Positions 6,472-14,174 of a stretch of DNA of 14,329 bases are shown here, one piece after another. How positions within the stretch are numbered: the stretch's first letter is position 1; every line of letters begins with the position of its first letter. The DNA comes from JAGXTF01 sp038317095 (lineage in GTDB: Bacteria > Bacteroidota > Bacteroidia > NS11-12g > UBA955). The notes beneath the pieces are model-generated. The model made no database searches, was not told the DNA's origin, and saw only the letters and a list, made by a program, of their open reading frames with translations. The position numbers were made by a program, and so were the translations under genes. The stretch covers positions 1 through 14,329 of the forward strand of contig JBBQBB010000072.1 in the NCBI GenBank assembly GCA_038317095.1, given 5' to 3'.

Positions 6472-8154
6472 ATGATACGGAAAATACTTACGTTGTTTGT
6501 TATTACAGCCTCAGTGGCAAAAGGATGGGCACAATTAAAGCCAGTAGCGGGTTTAAATTTAGATGAAAAACTGGGTGCTTACAAAACCATACGCTTAAAT
6601 CCAGACTTAACAGGCTTGAAGCCAGAAGAAAGGGAAGCATTGAAATACTTGATTATAGCCGCGCAGTATGCCGATTCTATTTATTGGAGACAGACTTACG
6701 GCAATCCTGTAAATCTTTTTGGTAAAATACAGGATGAAAAGCTGAAACGCTATGTGCAAATCAATTATGGCCCCTGGGACAGATTGAATGGCAATGCTCC
6801 TTTTATACAAGGCGTAGGTCCCAAACCTAAAGGTGCCAATTTTTATCCTAAAAATATTCGAAAGTCGGAGTTTGACTCCCTTTCTGCGAATGTACGAAAT
6901 GATGCGTATTCAATACTTCAAAGGGGACCTAGTCTTGTGACCTTTGAGTCTCCAGTTGACGGCGACCCTAACACAGGGTCGTTAGATGCTATGCCTTATG
7001 GTATGGTTTATATGGATTTTTCAAGGAAAATGATGGAGAATCTGATGTATGCAGCAGATAAGTTGGGTCAAAATGGGGATAAGGATTTTAAGAACTATTT
7101 GCGCATGCGTGCCAATAATTTGATGAACAATAATTTTACCGAAAGTGATAAGGCTTGGTTGAAAGTGAAGAATTCAAGTTTAGACATTATCATTGGTCCA
7201 ATTGAAAATTATGAAGATGAATTTGCGGGCGTACGCGCTGCGCATGAGTCATTCGTTTTGATTAGAGACAAAGAGTGGGGTTCTAAATTGGATAAATTCA
7301 TTGACATGTTGCCCGATTTGCAGAAAAATTTACCTGTAGATTCTATTTATAAAACAGAAAATGCCGGCAGTGGCCAGAGTCAACTCGCGGTTTTTGATGC
7401 GGTTTACTATGCCGGTGATGCCAATGCAGGTTCCAAAACCATAGCCGTAAATCTGCCGAACGATGAAATATTACAAACTGAATTTGGCACCCGCAGATCG
7501 CAGTTGAAAAATGTAATGAAGGCTAAATTTGACAATATTTTGGTTCCCATTTCCAACAAAGTAATTGACCCCTCACAAAGGGTAAATATTACGTGGGACG
7601 CATTTTTTAATGATGTCATGTTTCATGAAGTGGCACATGGATTGGGAATTAAAAATACCATTGATAAAAAGGGAACAGTGCGTGAAGCTTTGGGTGCAAA
7701 TTATTCAGCCGTTGAAGAATGCAAAGCCGATGTTTTGGGCTTGTGGATGGTGACGCAAATGGTAAATAAAAATGAATTGAAAGGCAAATTAGACGATTAT
7801 TATGTAACCTTTGTTGCCAGTGTTTTTAGGTCGGTAAGATTTGGTGCATCCAATTCTCATGGACAAGCAAATATGATTACTTTTAATACCCTTTTGGGCA
7901 ATGGTGCCATTACAAGAAGTGCATCTGGAAACTATAAAGTAGATGTAGCCAAAATGCGCACAACCATAGAGAAATTGGCTGGTGATTTGTTGAAATTACA
8001 AGGCGATGGAAACGCAGAAACGGTAAAAACCTTTTTGAGTAAAATGGCAACAGTAAGCCCAAAATTGGCAGCAGATTTAACTGCAATTAACAATGCGGGA
8101 ATTCCAAAAGATTTAATATTCGAACAAGGTTTAAGTGTATTGGGTTTAAAATAA
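6472..8154 (+). CDS. Exported M49-like zinc metallopeptidase (dipeptidyl-peptidase III family)
   Basis: The 560-residue protein starts with a signal peptide (about residues 1-20, ending KGWA) and is probably periplasmic. The zinc site is HEVAH (His385, Glu386, His389), followed by EECKAD at 415-420, where the second glutamate (Glu416) should be the third zinc ligand. The pairing with EEC(K/R)A(D/E) about 30 residues later identifies the M49 lineage, whose members cut dipeptides from the N-terminus of oligopeptides. The motif here is the pentapeptide HEXXH instead of the hexapeptide HEXXGH of animal and yeast enzymes, a variant also known in some bacterial M49 peptidases. It is shorter than human DPP III (about 740 residues). 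The following prc-like gene starts 33 nt downstream with no terminator between, so the two are probably one transcript. Confidence 0.85.
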   Translation: MIRKILTLFVITASVAKGWAQLKPVAGLNLDEKLGAYKTIRLNPDLTGLKPEEREALKYLIIAAQYADSIYWRQTYGNPVNLFGKIQDEKLKRYVQINYGPWDRLNGNAPFIQGVGPKPKGANFYPKNIRKSEFDSLSANVRNDAYSILQRGPSLVTFESPVDGDPNTGSLDAMPYGMVYMDFSRKMMENLMYAADKLGQNGDKDFKNYLRMRANNLMNNNFTESDKAWLKVKNSSLDIIIGPIENYEDEFAGVRAAHESFVLIRDKEWGSKLDKFIDMLPDLQKNLPVDSIYKTENAGSGQSQLAVFDAVYYAGDANAGSKTIAVNLPNDEILQTEFGTRRSQLKNVMKAKFDNILVPISNKVIDPSQRVNITWDAFFNDVMFHEVAHGLGIKNTIDKKGTVREALGANYSAVEECKADVLGLWMVTQMVNKNELKGKLDDYYVTFVASVFRSVRFGASNSHGQANMITFNTLLGNGAITRSASGNYKVDVAKMRTTIEKLAGDLLKLQGDGNAETVKTFLSKMATVSPKLAADLTAINNAGIPKDLIFEQGLSVLGLK

Positions 8155-8187
8155 AAGAGCATCGTAAATTTTAGAAAAACAACAGTA

Positions 8188-10287
8188 ATGAAAAAACAAT
8201 TTTGGCTCCCAATTACAGTATCCGCACTGGTTACCGTGCTGGTTTTTTGTAGCAATAAAAAAATGGGATCCGATGATTCCTTACTCGTAAAAATTACAGG
8301 AATTTTAAGGCAGGAGCATTACAGTGCCCCAGAAATAGATGATAATTTTTCGAAAAAAGTATATAAAAATGTTCTGGAAAAAATAGACAATGACAAGCGT
8401 TTTTTTACACAAAAAGAAATTGCATATTTGCAGAAATTTGAAACTTCATTAGATGATCAAATCCTTGCGGGTCGATATGATTTTTTCGATTCTACATGGA
8501 CAATGTTGATGAAAAGATTGGATAAATTGGAAGTAAAAATCAATGCTGAAATGGAAACAAAATATGATTTTACTGGCAATGATTCTTATACCCAAAAAGA
8601 CAAAGTAGAAAGTTTCCAAACTGATGAAACTGCATTGAACAAAGACTGGAGCAATTGGTTGAAATTTCAAACCATAGATCGGTTGTACAGAAAAGTGGAA
8701 GCACAAAAAGCCAAACAAAACAGAGACAGTGCAATGACTCCTGCAAAAATATATCCCATGGATACTTTGGAATTGCAAGCACGCAACGAAACCAAAAAGT
8801 TTTGCAACGATTGGTTTAAACGTTGGAGAAAAATGTCGAGAAAAGAGCAGGTTGCATTTTATGTAAATTGCATTGCTGAAGTCTACGATCCACATACCAG
8901 TTATTTTCCACCCGAAGAAAAAGCCAATTTTGATATTTCTATGACGGGCAAATTGGAAGGAATTGGTGCCACACTTTCTGAAAAAGATGGTTACATAAAA
9001 ATTGAAAGAATTGTACCAGGCAGTCCAAGTTTTAAACAGGGAGAATTAAAGGCGGGAGACCTTATTGTAAAAGTAGCCCAAGGTGCCAAAGACCCTGTGG
9101 ATGTGGTAGATATGCGCTTGGACGATGCCATTCAAATGATTCGTGGAAAAAAAGGCACAGAAGTGCGCCTTACTGTGAAAAAACCTGACGGGACTTTTAA
9201 AGTAATTCCAATTATCCGTGATATTATAGTGATAGAAGAAAGCTACGCTAGAAGTGCCATAATCAGATACAAAAAACAAAAAATTGGGGTCATTAATTTG
9301 CCTAGTTTTTATGCCGATTTTTCAGACAGAGGGCGCGGCAGACACAGCTCGGAAGATGTAAAGGTGGAACTTGAAAAATTAAAAAAAGAAGGTGTAGATG
9401 GCATTGTTTTGGATTTAAGAAACAACGGTGGTGGCAGTTTACAAGATGCCATTGAAATGGGTGGACTGTTTATTAAATCTGGTCCTATAGTGCAAGTGCG
9501 CGAACCAAACGGAAAAGCTAGGTCTGGTGGAGACCCAGACGATGGAATTGTTTATTCTGGACCACTCACCATCCTTACCAACAAATACAGTGCTTCTGCC
9601 AGTGAAATTTTAGCCGCAGCATTGCAAGATTATAAAAGAGCCATTGTAGTAGGTTCTAAAAGTACTTTTGGCAAGGGAACCGTGCAAACGTTTATGCCCA
9701 TTGAGGGCGGAGAAAGTACTTTGTTCCCTAAGGGCTATGGACAAATTAAAGTTACCATTCAAAAGTTTTACAGAATTGATGGTGGCACTACCCAGCTTCG
9801 CGGTGTGATTCCGGATGTTATTTTGCCAGATTTGTATGATGGCATTCCCCAAGGTGAAGAGGAAATGGAATTTCATTTGGCCTACGATGTGATTCCAAAA
9901 GCGCCCTACACTCTATTTAACGGCTTGTTTTCTGCTAAAATGGCAAAGGCGATAGCCAGCGGCAACAAAAGTATCGCATCCAGCGATCATTTTCAGAAAG
10001 TAAAAGGACGTTCAGTGGAGATTAAAAAATTGCGCGACGAATTCGCCTATTCATTAAATTTGGATAAGTACACTGCCCAGCAAACTGAGCTGAAAGCAAT
10101 AGAAAAAAAATATGCCGACCCAGACTACAAATCTTTTATTGAAAGCATAGATGCATTGGCTGCCGATATGGCAAGTGCAAAAGGGGATGCAGCCAAAGTT
10201 GCCCAGCGCACAGATTGGTTGAAAATGTACAAAAAAGACGCTGGACTAGACCAAGCGGTATTGGTTTTGAAAGATTTGATAAAATAG
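8188..10287 (+). CDS. prc: Tail-specific (carboxy-terminal processing) protease, S41 family
   Basis: The 699-residue protein has an N-terminal hydrophobic segment (about 6-21) followed by Cys21. The residue before the cysteine is Phe, so it is a poor lipobox and more likely a signal peptide or anchor. Residues about 30-245 form the helical N-terminal domain of Prc/Tsp proteins. A PDZ domain follows at about 254-335 (KLEGIGATLSEKDGYIKIER to the start of KKPDG). The S41 catalytic domain includes LRNNGGGSL (410-418), KYSASASEILAAALQDYKRA and STFGKGTVQ. By spacing to E. coli Prc the Ser/Lys dyad is Ser470 and Lys496. A charged C-terminal extension from about 560 completes the Prc architecture. 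The enzyme trims or degrades envelope proteins from their C-termini. All catalytic motifs are intact. Confidence 0.94.
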   Translation: MKKQFWLPITVSALVTVLVFCSNKKMGSDDSLLVKITGILRQEHYSAPEIDDNFSKKVYKNVLEKIDNDKRFFTQKEIAYLQKFETSLDDQILAGRYDFFDSTWTMLMKRLDKLEVKINAEMETKYDFTGNDSYTQKDKVESFQTDETALNKDWSNWLKFQTIDRLYRKVEAQKAKQNRDSAMTPAKIYPMDTLELQARNETKKFCNDWFKRWRKMSRKEQVAFYVNCIAEVYDPHTSYFPPEEKANFDISMTGKLEGIGATLSEKDGYIKIERIVPGSPSFKQGELKAGDLIVKVAQGAKDPVDVVDMRLDDAIQMIRGKKGTEVRLTVKKPDGTFKVIPIIRDIIVIEESYARSAIIRYKKQKIGVINLPSFYADFSDRGRGRHSSEDVKVELEKLKKEGVDGIVLDLRNNGGGSLQDAIEMGGLFIKSGPIVQVREPNGKARSGGDPDDGIVYSGPLTILTNKYSASASEILAAALQDYKRAIVVGSKSTFGKGTVQTFMPIEGGESTLFPKGYGQIKVTIQKFYRIDGGTTQLRGVIPDVILPDLYDGIPQGEEEMEFHLAYDVIPKAPYTLFNGLFSAKMAKAIASGNKSIASSDHFQKVKGRSVEIKKLRDEFAYSLNLDKYTAQQTELKAIEKKYADPDYKSFIESIDALAADMASAKGDAAKVAQRTDWLKMYKKDAGLDQAVLVLKDLIK

Positions 10288-10611
10288 TTGAATCTCGCAA
10301 ATACATGAAGCCTTTTTTCAGCATTCACAGTTATAGAAGAGCCATGCTTTATTTTGCATGATTGTATTTGAAAATATTAAAAAACGCACACTCTATTTTT
10401 AATTTAATGGCTCCTCCGCCCCGGCCGCGGCGAGGTGAGGCGGAGGAGTCGTATGTTTATGAAAAAAACGAAATATATAAATGTGTTAGGCGGTGTTATT
10501 GCCTTTTTGCAAAAAAAAATGGCGAACTCCCACAACAAACCATAAAATAAAACCCTATGCTTAGCAGACTTAGGCGATGCGATTAAAAGTAAATTCATTC
10601 TCAATTGAAGT
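10288..10611. other. Gene-free stretch between prc and ccmB
   Basis: I see no convincing gene here on either strand. A 62-codon plus-strand frame from a TTG at 10362 runs straight through the GC-rich inverted repeat and looks accidental. The stretch holds a small stem CATGC/GCATG (near 10343-10360), the GC-rich inverted repeat at 10411-10448, and AT-rich DNA up to the terminator at 10612. It could be a long prc 3' untranslated region or contain a small RNA, but no clear TAnnTTTG promoter is visible. Confidence 0.5.
10411..10448. repeat. GC-rich inverted repeat in AT-rich DNA
   Basis: CTCCTCCGCC (10411-10420) and GGCGGAGGAG (10439-10448) are perfect 10-bp arms around an 18-nt GC-rich centre (CCGGCCGCGGCGAGGTGA). 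Its composition contrasts sharply with the AT-rich surroundings, as expected of a dispersed intergenic palindromic repeat. Confidence 0.75.
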
Positions 10612-10641
10612 AAGGTTGTGAAATTTTTCACAGCCTTTTTT
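10612..10641 (+). terminator. Intrinsic terminator, plus strand
   Basis: AAGGTTGTGAAA (10612-10623) pairs with TTTCACAGCCTT (10626-10637, one wobble pair) and runs into T's at 10636-10641, the classic intrinsic terminator layout for plus-strand transcription. It lies 325 nt after the prc stop, and its T-run touches the stop codon of the convergent ccmB gene. On the minus strand no T-run follows the stem. Confidence 0.72.
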
Positions 10642-11302
10642 ATTCTCTCCAAAGAGGATTAAAGAGCACCCCAGTTAATACAAGCAGCAAAAGATTTAAT
10701 GCACCTAATAAAAGCAAATCGTTAAAAACGGATTCTGCCAATATAGGCATCATACATTTGATAGATCCTTGCACACCTATGAGTAAGAGTGGTAAAATTA
10801 CGGGCAAACTAAGCACTGGAACCATAAAGCCCGGATTGGTGGTTTTTGAGGCAATGGCAGAAATCATGGTAAAAACAGTGCCAAGACCCCCAGAAACCAG
10901 CAAAATAAAGCCAATGTAAGCCATTGAATGCACCACAGGAAACTGCATGAAGAATACAAATACAGCCAAATTTAAAAGGCACAAAGCAATCATCAACATC
11001 CAGCTGTAAAGGATTTTTGCCAAAATAATGGCACTCGGAGAGGCTAATTGATTCAAATAAATCCAGCGGGCTTTGCTAATAGAGATAAAACTTTTACTCA
11101 CTGCCTGCAGTGTGCTGAAAATAACGGCAATCCAAAACAAACTGTTCCAAATTTTATCAGATAAAAAAGGATTACTAAGGTAGCACAACAAACCCAATGA
11201 AAATACTTGCAAGCCAGCCGCAGCAAGCACCGCTGGACGCTTTAAATCCATGGCTAATTCTGCTTGCAACATTTTTACTGTTTGTTTGGCAATGCTTTGC
11301 AT
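10640..11302 (-). CDS. ccmB: Heme exporter protein CcmB (cytochrome c maturation)
   Basis: The 220-residue integral membrane protein has the length and pattern of CcmB, the permease of the CcmAB ABC transporter in system I cytochrome c maturation. A cytoplasmic N-terminus is followed by six hydrophobic segments (about 26-46, 50-70, 95-120, 125-150, 155-178, 192-215). Family-like stretches include LQAELAMDLKRPAVLAAAGL near the N-terminus, the KARWIYLNQLASP loop (about 78-90) and the GGLGTVFTMISAI segment. CcmB works with the ATPase CcmA in handling the heme chaperone CcmE. No ccmA, ccmC or ccmE lies in the window; in many Bacteroidota ccmB stands apart from ccmA. Transcription likely starts in the palindrome shared with the divergent TerB-like gene. 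The family call is fairly sure. Confidence 0.87.
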   Translation of the reverse strand: MQSIAKQTVKMLQAELAMDLKRPAVLAAAGLQVFSLGLLCYLSNPFLSDKIWNSLFWIAVIFSTLQAVSKSFISISKARWIYLNQLASPSAIILAKILYSWMLMIALCLLNLAVFVFFMQFPVVHSMAYIGFILLVSGGLGTVFTMISAIASKTTNPGFMVPVLSLPVILPLLLIGVQGSIKCMMPILAESVFNDLLLLGALNLLLLVLTGVLFNPLWRE

Positions 11303-11312
11303 CGGTTTTTGT

Positions 11313-11332
11313 TTTACCTTCGCGAAGGTAAA
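11313..11332. promoter_or_regulatory. 20-bp perfect palindrome between ccmB and the TerB-like gene
   Basis: TTTACCTTCGCGAAGGTAAA is a perfect palindrome in the 48-bp divergent gap. Because of the symmetry, each strand carries TACCTTCG, one mismatch from the TAnnTTTG -7 box. On the minus strand a TTG lies 18 nt upstream (11351-11349), a plausible ccmB promoter overlapping the opposite start codon. On the plus strand no TTG has good spacing. It may be a paired promoter core, an operator, or both. Confidence 0.5.
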
Positions 11333-11350
11333 TCAAGTAATTCAAATACA

Positions 11351-11824
11351 ATGTTAGAACATATCCATAACCTAAAACCAGAAGAAAAAGATCTCCTTAT
11401 TCATTGCCCTCTTTACGTATCTATTTTAATTGCGGGCGCCGATGGCGAGATACATGATGCCGAAAAACAGAGAACATTAGAACTCATTCACACCAAAACA
11501 TTCTCAGAAAAATATGAACTTAAAGCGTTGTACATTGAACTGGAGCATGATGCTGAGCATGAATTGCGCAGATTGATTGCAGAATTGCCAAAGGAAAGAG
11601 ATGAACGCATACAGGCAATTACAGAGCAACTGGAAAAACTAAACCATATTTTGCCTAAATTGGAACACCGTTTTCAAGTGCATTTTTACAATAGCCTGCG
11701 CCAGTTTGCGCACTTTGTTTCTCGCGCCGAAGGTGGTTTTTGGGGAATTGGTGCAAAAACCCATTTAGAGAAGGATTTGGTGAAATTGCCTATGATAAAT
11801 AACCCTTCTCAGGAACAGGCCTAA
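11351..11824 (+). CDS. TerB-like protein upstream of accC
   Basis: The 157-residue cytoplasmic protein resembles the TerB/tellurite-resistance-like helical fold: LLIHCPLYVSILIAGADGEI followed by HDAEKQ near residues 14-41. The acidic ADGEI(x)xxE loop is the family's usual first signature. The central part (about 75-110) is strongly charged and helical (ELRRLIAELPKERDERIQAI) and could form a coiled coil. TerB-like domains are linked to metal binding and stress systems, but no other ter genes are present, so tellurite resistance should not be assumed. I start at the ATG at 11351, because the longer upstream frame would cross the divergent promoter palindrome and begin inside ccmB. Its TAA overlaps the accC ATG by one base (TAATG), which indicates translational coupling. 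Confidence 0.75.
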   Translation: MLEHIHNLKPEEKDLLIHCPLYVSILIAGADGEIHDAEKQRTLELIHTKTFSEKYELKALYIELEHDAEHELRRLIAELPKERDERIQAITEQLEKLNHILPKLEHRFQVHFYNSLRQFAHFVSRAEGGFWGIGAKTHLEKDLVKLPMINNPSQEQA

Positions 11825-13338
11825 TGCCTATTTTTAAAAAAATACTCATTGCCAATCGCGGTGAAATTGCGATAAGGGTGATGCGCACTTGCCGGGAAAT
11901 GGGGATAAAAACCGTTGCGGTATATAGTGAAGCGGATAAAAAGGCATTGCACGTTAGGTATGCCGATGAAGCTTATTGTATAGGTGGACCCGCCAGCGCC
12001 GATAGTTATTTGCAACAAGACCGTATTGTTGAATTGTGTAAAAAAATCAGTGTTGAAGCAGTGCACCCCGGGTATGGCTTTTTAAGCGAGAATGCCATTT
12101 TTGCGCGCAAACTCAAAGACAATGGCATTGTACTTATTGGTCCTAGTCCGGAAGCCATGGAAATTATGGGCAGTAAAATTGCCAGCAAACAAGCCGTTGA
12201 AAAATTTGGTGTGCCTTTGGTTCCAGGGATAAATGAAGCCATTACAGATGAAAATGCTGCTTTGGAAGTTGCTAAGCAAGTTGGGTTTCCGGTTTTGGTA
12301 AAAGCAAGCGCAGGTGGAGGAGGAAAGGGAATGCGTATTGTAAACCACGAGTCGGAATTCCTTAGTGCGCTGCATACCGCACAAAGTGAAGCCCGCAGTT
12401 CTTTTGGCGATGACAGCGTGTTTATAGAAAAATATGTAGGAGGACCCCGTCATATTGAATTTCAAATAATGGCCGACAACTTTGGCAATATTTGCCACCT
12501 TTTTGAAAGAGAATGCAGCATTCAACGTAGACACCAAAAATTGATTGAAGAAGCTCCCAGTTTAGTTCTTAGTCCAGAATTAAGAGCCCAAATGGGAACA
12601 GCTGCGGTAAATGTAGCACGTGCTTGCAATTATACAGGTGCAGGAACCGTAGAATTTTTACTGGCAGACGATGGCAATTTCTATTTTCTAGAAATGAATA
12701 CCAGATTGCAAGTAGAGCATCCAGTTACTGAATTAATTACAGGTTTAGATTTGGTAAAATTGCAAATTCAAGTAGCCAAGGGTTTTCCTTTAGAATTTAC
12801 CCAAGATAACCTTAAAATAAACGGACACGCCATAGAATTGAGGGTTTGTGCTGAAGATCCTGCCAATAATTTTTTACCGGATGTAGGTACTTTGGGTGAA
12901 TACGAAAAACCCCAAGGCCCAGGCATTCGCGTAGATGATTGCATGGAGCCCGGCGCTGAAATTCCTATCTATTACGACAACATGATAGCCAAGTTAATTG
13001 CATGGGGAAAAGACCGCGAAGAAGCCATCGCAAGGTTGAAAAGAGCCATTACAGAATACCGCATCACAGGGATAGAAACTACCTTGCAGTTTGGAACTTT
13101 TGTATTAAACCACCCAGATTTTATTTCTGGCAATTTTGATACACACTTTATAGCCAATCATTTAAACCCTGCCATTTTTAATGAAACAGCATGGGACGAA
13201 GATGCACAAAAAGCATTGGCAGTGGCTGCCGCTAATTTTTTTGATGGCAGTATGGAGAAAATAACCCCCAATCTGGGCGAAAGTGCTGTAAATGCAAACA
13301 GCAATTGGCTGAAGCAACGCAAAAAATATTATAAATAA
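11824..13338 (+). CDS. accC: Biotin carboxylase subunit of acetyl-/acyl-CoA carboxylase
   Basis: The 504-residue protein performs the ATP-dependent carboxylation of biotin on a carrier protein, the first step of acetyl-CoA or propionyl-CoA carboxylation. Domains in order: N-terminal pre-ATP-grasp domain (FKKILIANRGEIAIRVMRTC, from residue 4), the ATP-grasp domain with the glycine-rich loop AGGGGKGM (163-170), the ERECSIQRRHQK segment (about 229-240), and EMNTRLQVEHPVTE, which supplies the catalytic Arg294 and Glu298, then the C-terminal domain (VCAEDP and DNMIAK motifs). It is about 55 residues longer than E. coli AccC (449), with a C-terminal extension. No biotin carrier or carboxyltransferase gene lies beside it, so its partner is encoded elsewhere. 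The overlap with the TerB-like gene suggests coupled expression. All key residues are intact. Confidence 0.95.
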   Translation: MPIFKKILIANRGEIAIRVMRTCREMGIKTVAVYSEADKKALHVRYADEAYCIGGPASADSYLQQDRIVELCKKISVEAVHPGYGFLSENAIFARKLKDNGIVLIGPSPEAMEIMGSKIASKQAVEKFGVPLVPGINEAITDENAALEVAKQVGFPVLVKASAGGGGKGMRIVNHESEFLSALHTAQSEARSSFGDDSVFIEKYVGGPRHIEFQIMADNFGNICHLFERECSIQRRHQKLIEEAPSLVLSPELRAQMGTAAVNVARACNYTGAGTVEFLLADDGNFYFLEMNTRLQVEHPVTELITGLDLVKLQIQVAKGFPLEFTQDNLKINGHAIELRVCAEDPANNFLPDVGTLGEYEKPQGPGIRVDDCMEPGAEIPIYYDNMIAKLIAWGKDREEAIARLKRAITEYRITGIETTLQFGTFVLNHPDFISGNFDTHFIANHLNPAIFNETAWDEDAQKALAVAAANFFDGSMEKITPNLGESAVNANSNWLKQRKKYYK

Positions 13339-13361
13339 CAGCCAACAGCAGCCGGCAGCAG
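13337..13361. repeat. CAGC-rich low-complexity stretch after accC
   Basis: Immediately after the accC stop, short CAGC/CCAACAGC-like units follow one another (four CAGC copies within 25 nt). It is too short and irregular to be a defined tandem repeat. Confidence 0.4.
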
Positions 13362-13396
13362 ATTTTAGATCAGGCGGACTAAAATTTTCTTTTTTC
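13362..13396 (+). terminator. Probable accC terminator
   Basis: ATTTTAG (13362-13368) pairs with CTAAAAT (13379-13385) across a 10-nt loop and is followed by a pyrimidine run of mostly T (TTTCTTTTTTC) to 13396. The hairpin lies 24 nt past the accC stop on the same strand. Confidence 0.55.
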
Positions 13397-13665
13397 TCGT
13401 TTACCTTTTAAACCATGACGGTATATACTGGCATTGCGAAGCATTTTTTATACTTTCGATATTGTGCGTAGGCCTTTGTTTTTTGACAAATGGCTTGGCT
13501 ATGCTATTTTACAAAATGAAGCTTGCATGAAAGCCATTCGGCTTATAGAAATCGCATTTGTTTTATTATCTCCGCGCAAAAAGTCCGAGAATATGGGCTT
13601 TTTGAACGTTAAAATCTGGCTCCGGGGCATGGAAATGCCATAAAAAATAAAGAAAGGGACATATT
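13397..13665. other. Gene-poor stretch before the broken exported protein gene
   Basis: I see no supportable gene. A 69-codon plus-strand frame (13434-13643, TTG start) has no recognisable features. The stretch holds a 12-mer TGCGAAGCATTT (13435-13446), whose reverse complement is in the hairpin at 201-212. It also holds a stem AAAAAGTCC/GGGCTTTTT (13578-13586 and 13595-13603), which resembles a terminator, and a small stem GGCAT-GGAA-ATGCC (13626-13639) just before the next start codon. Confidence 0.45.
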
Positions 13666-14120
13666 ATGAACAGATTTACAAACACAAATGGAAACCGAGG
13701 CGACGGTTTCTATGGTACAAAACTCCCGATAGACCTTGGATCTAAAACTATTTTAATTTTGGCTATTGGCCTAATTTCAGTTTGCAAACTATGCGGCCAA
13801 GACGGTATGGCTGATTTGCAAATTCAGGTGTACGACATTGGAAAAATGGGCATCAAAAAATACCCCTTGCAGGTGCATTGGTGAGTATTTATCAGAATGG
13901 AGGTTGGGTAAGCAGCGATACCACCTAAAGCAACGGTTTGCTGCATTATACCACCTTAAAATCTGGTATTTATACCATTGTAGGAGAGAAAAATGGCTAC
14001 TTTGAAGATTCCAATGAAGTAACCCTAATTGCGGGAATAAATAGCCAATTTGTAATTAGCCTTATGACAATCCAAAATAGAACAAAGGATTCTGTTATTA
14101 AGGGGGGTTCTATAATTTAA
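13666..14120 (+). pseudogene. Broken exported protein with carboxypeptidase-regulatory-like fold
   Basis: An ATG at 13666, preceded by a purine-rich AGAAAGGGA, opens a 72-codon frame with a hydrophobic export segment at about residues 26-44 (SKTILILAIGLISVCKLCG). It then reads DLQIQVYDIGKMGIKKYPLQ and stops at 13884. The neighbouring frame continues the same domain without a break: IPLAGALVSIYQNGGWVSSD, an in-frame TAA at 13926-13928, then SNGLLHYTTLKSGIYTIVGE, KNGYFEDSNEVTLIAG and a final stop at 14120. The pattern of P-L-x-G-A-x-V, a S-D-x-x-(x)-x-N-G turn and L-x-x-G-x-Y is that of CarboxypepD_reg-like beta-sandwich domains found in Bacteroidota surface proteins. The shift lies in the six-A run at 13855-13860. 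One shift plus one stop argue for a genuine pseudogene. The frame ends within about 60 bp of the IS element, so its original C-terminus may have been cut by the insertion. Confidence 0.7.
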
Positions 14121-14146
14121 TTATTTTATATTCAATAAGTTATGCG

Positions 14147-14154
14147 TATATTTG
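14147..14154 (+). promoter_or_regulatory. -7 box of the transposase gene
   Basis: TATATTTG matches TAnnTTTG exactly and ends 20 nt before the transposase ATG. No TTG occurs at the usual upstream distance. Confidence 0.4.
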
Positions 14155-14174
14155 TACAACCAGAAGGAATAAAA

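Noticed and set aside
6150..6473. 107-codon minus-strand frame upstream of the acyltransferase
   Set aside because: It overlaps the better-supported acyltransferase frame and the divergent promoter region and has no family features.
10362..10550. 62-codon plus-strand frame after prc
   Set aside because: TTG start, crosses the GC-rich inverted repeat, composition dictated by the repeat; judged accidental.
11264..11350. Upstream extension of the TerB-like protein by 29 residues
   Set aside because: It would start inside ccmB on the opposite strand and pass through the palindrome; the ATG at 11351 fits the family start.
11351..11824. Tellurite-resistance system
   Set aside because: Only a single TerB-like protein is present; no terA, terC, terD or terZ genes lie in the window.
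13434..13643. 69-codon plus-strand frame
   Set aside because: TTG start, contains a terminator-like stem, no signal or domain features.
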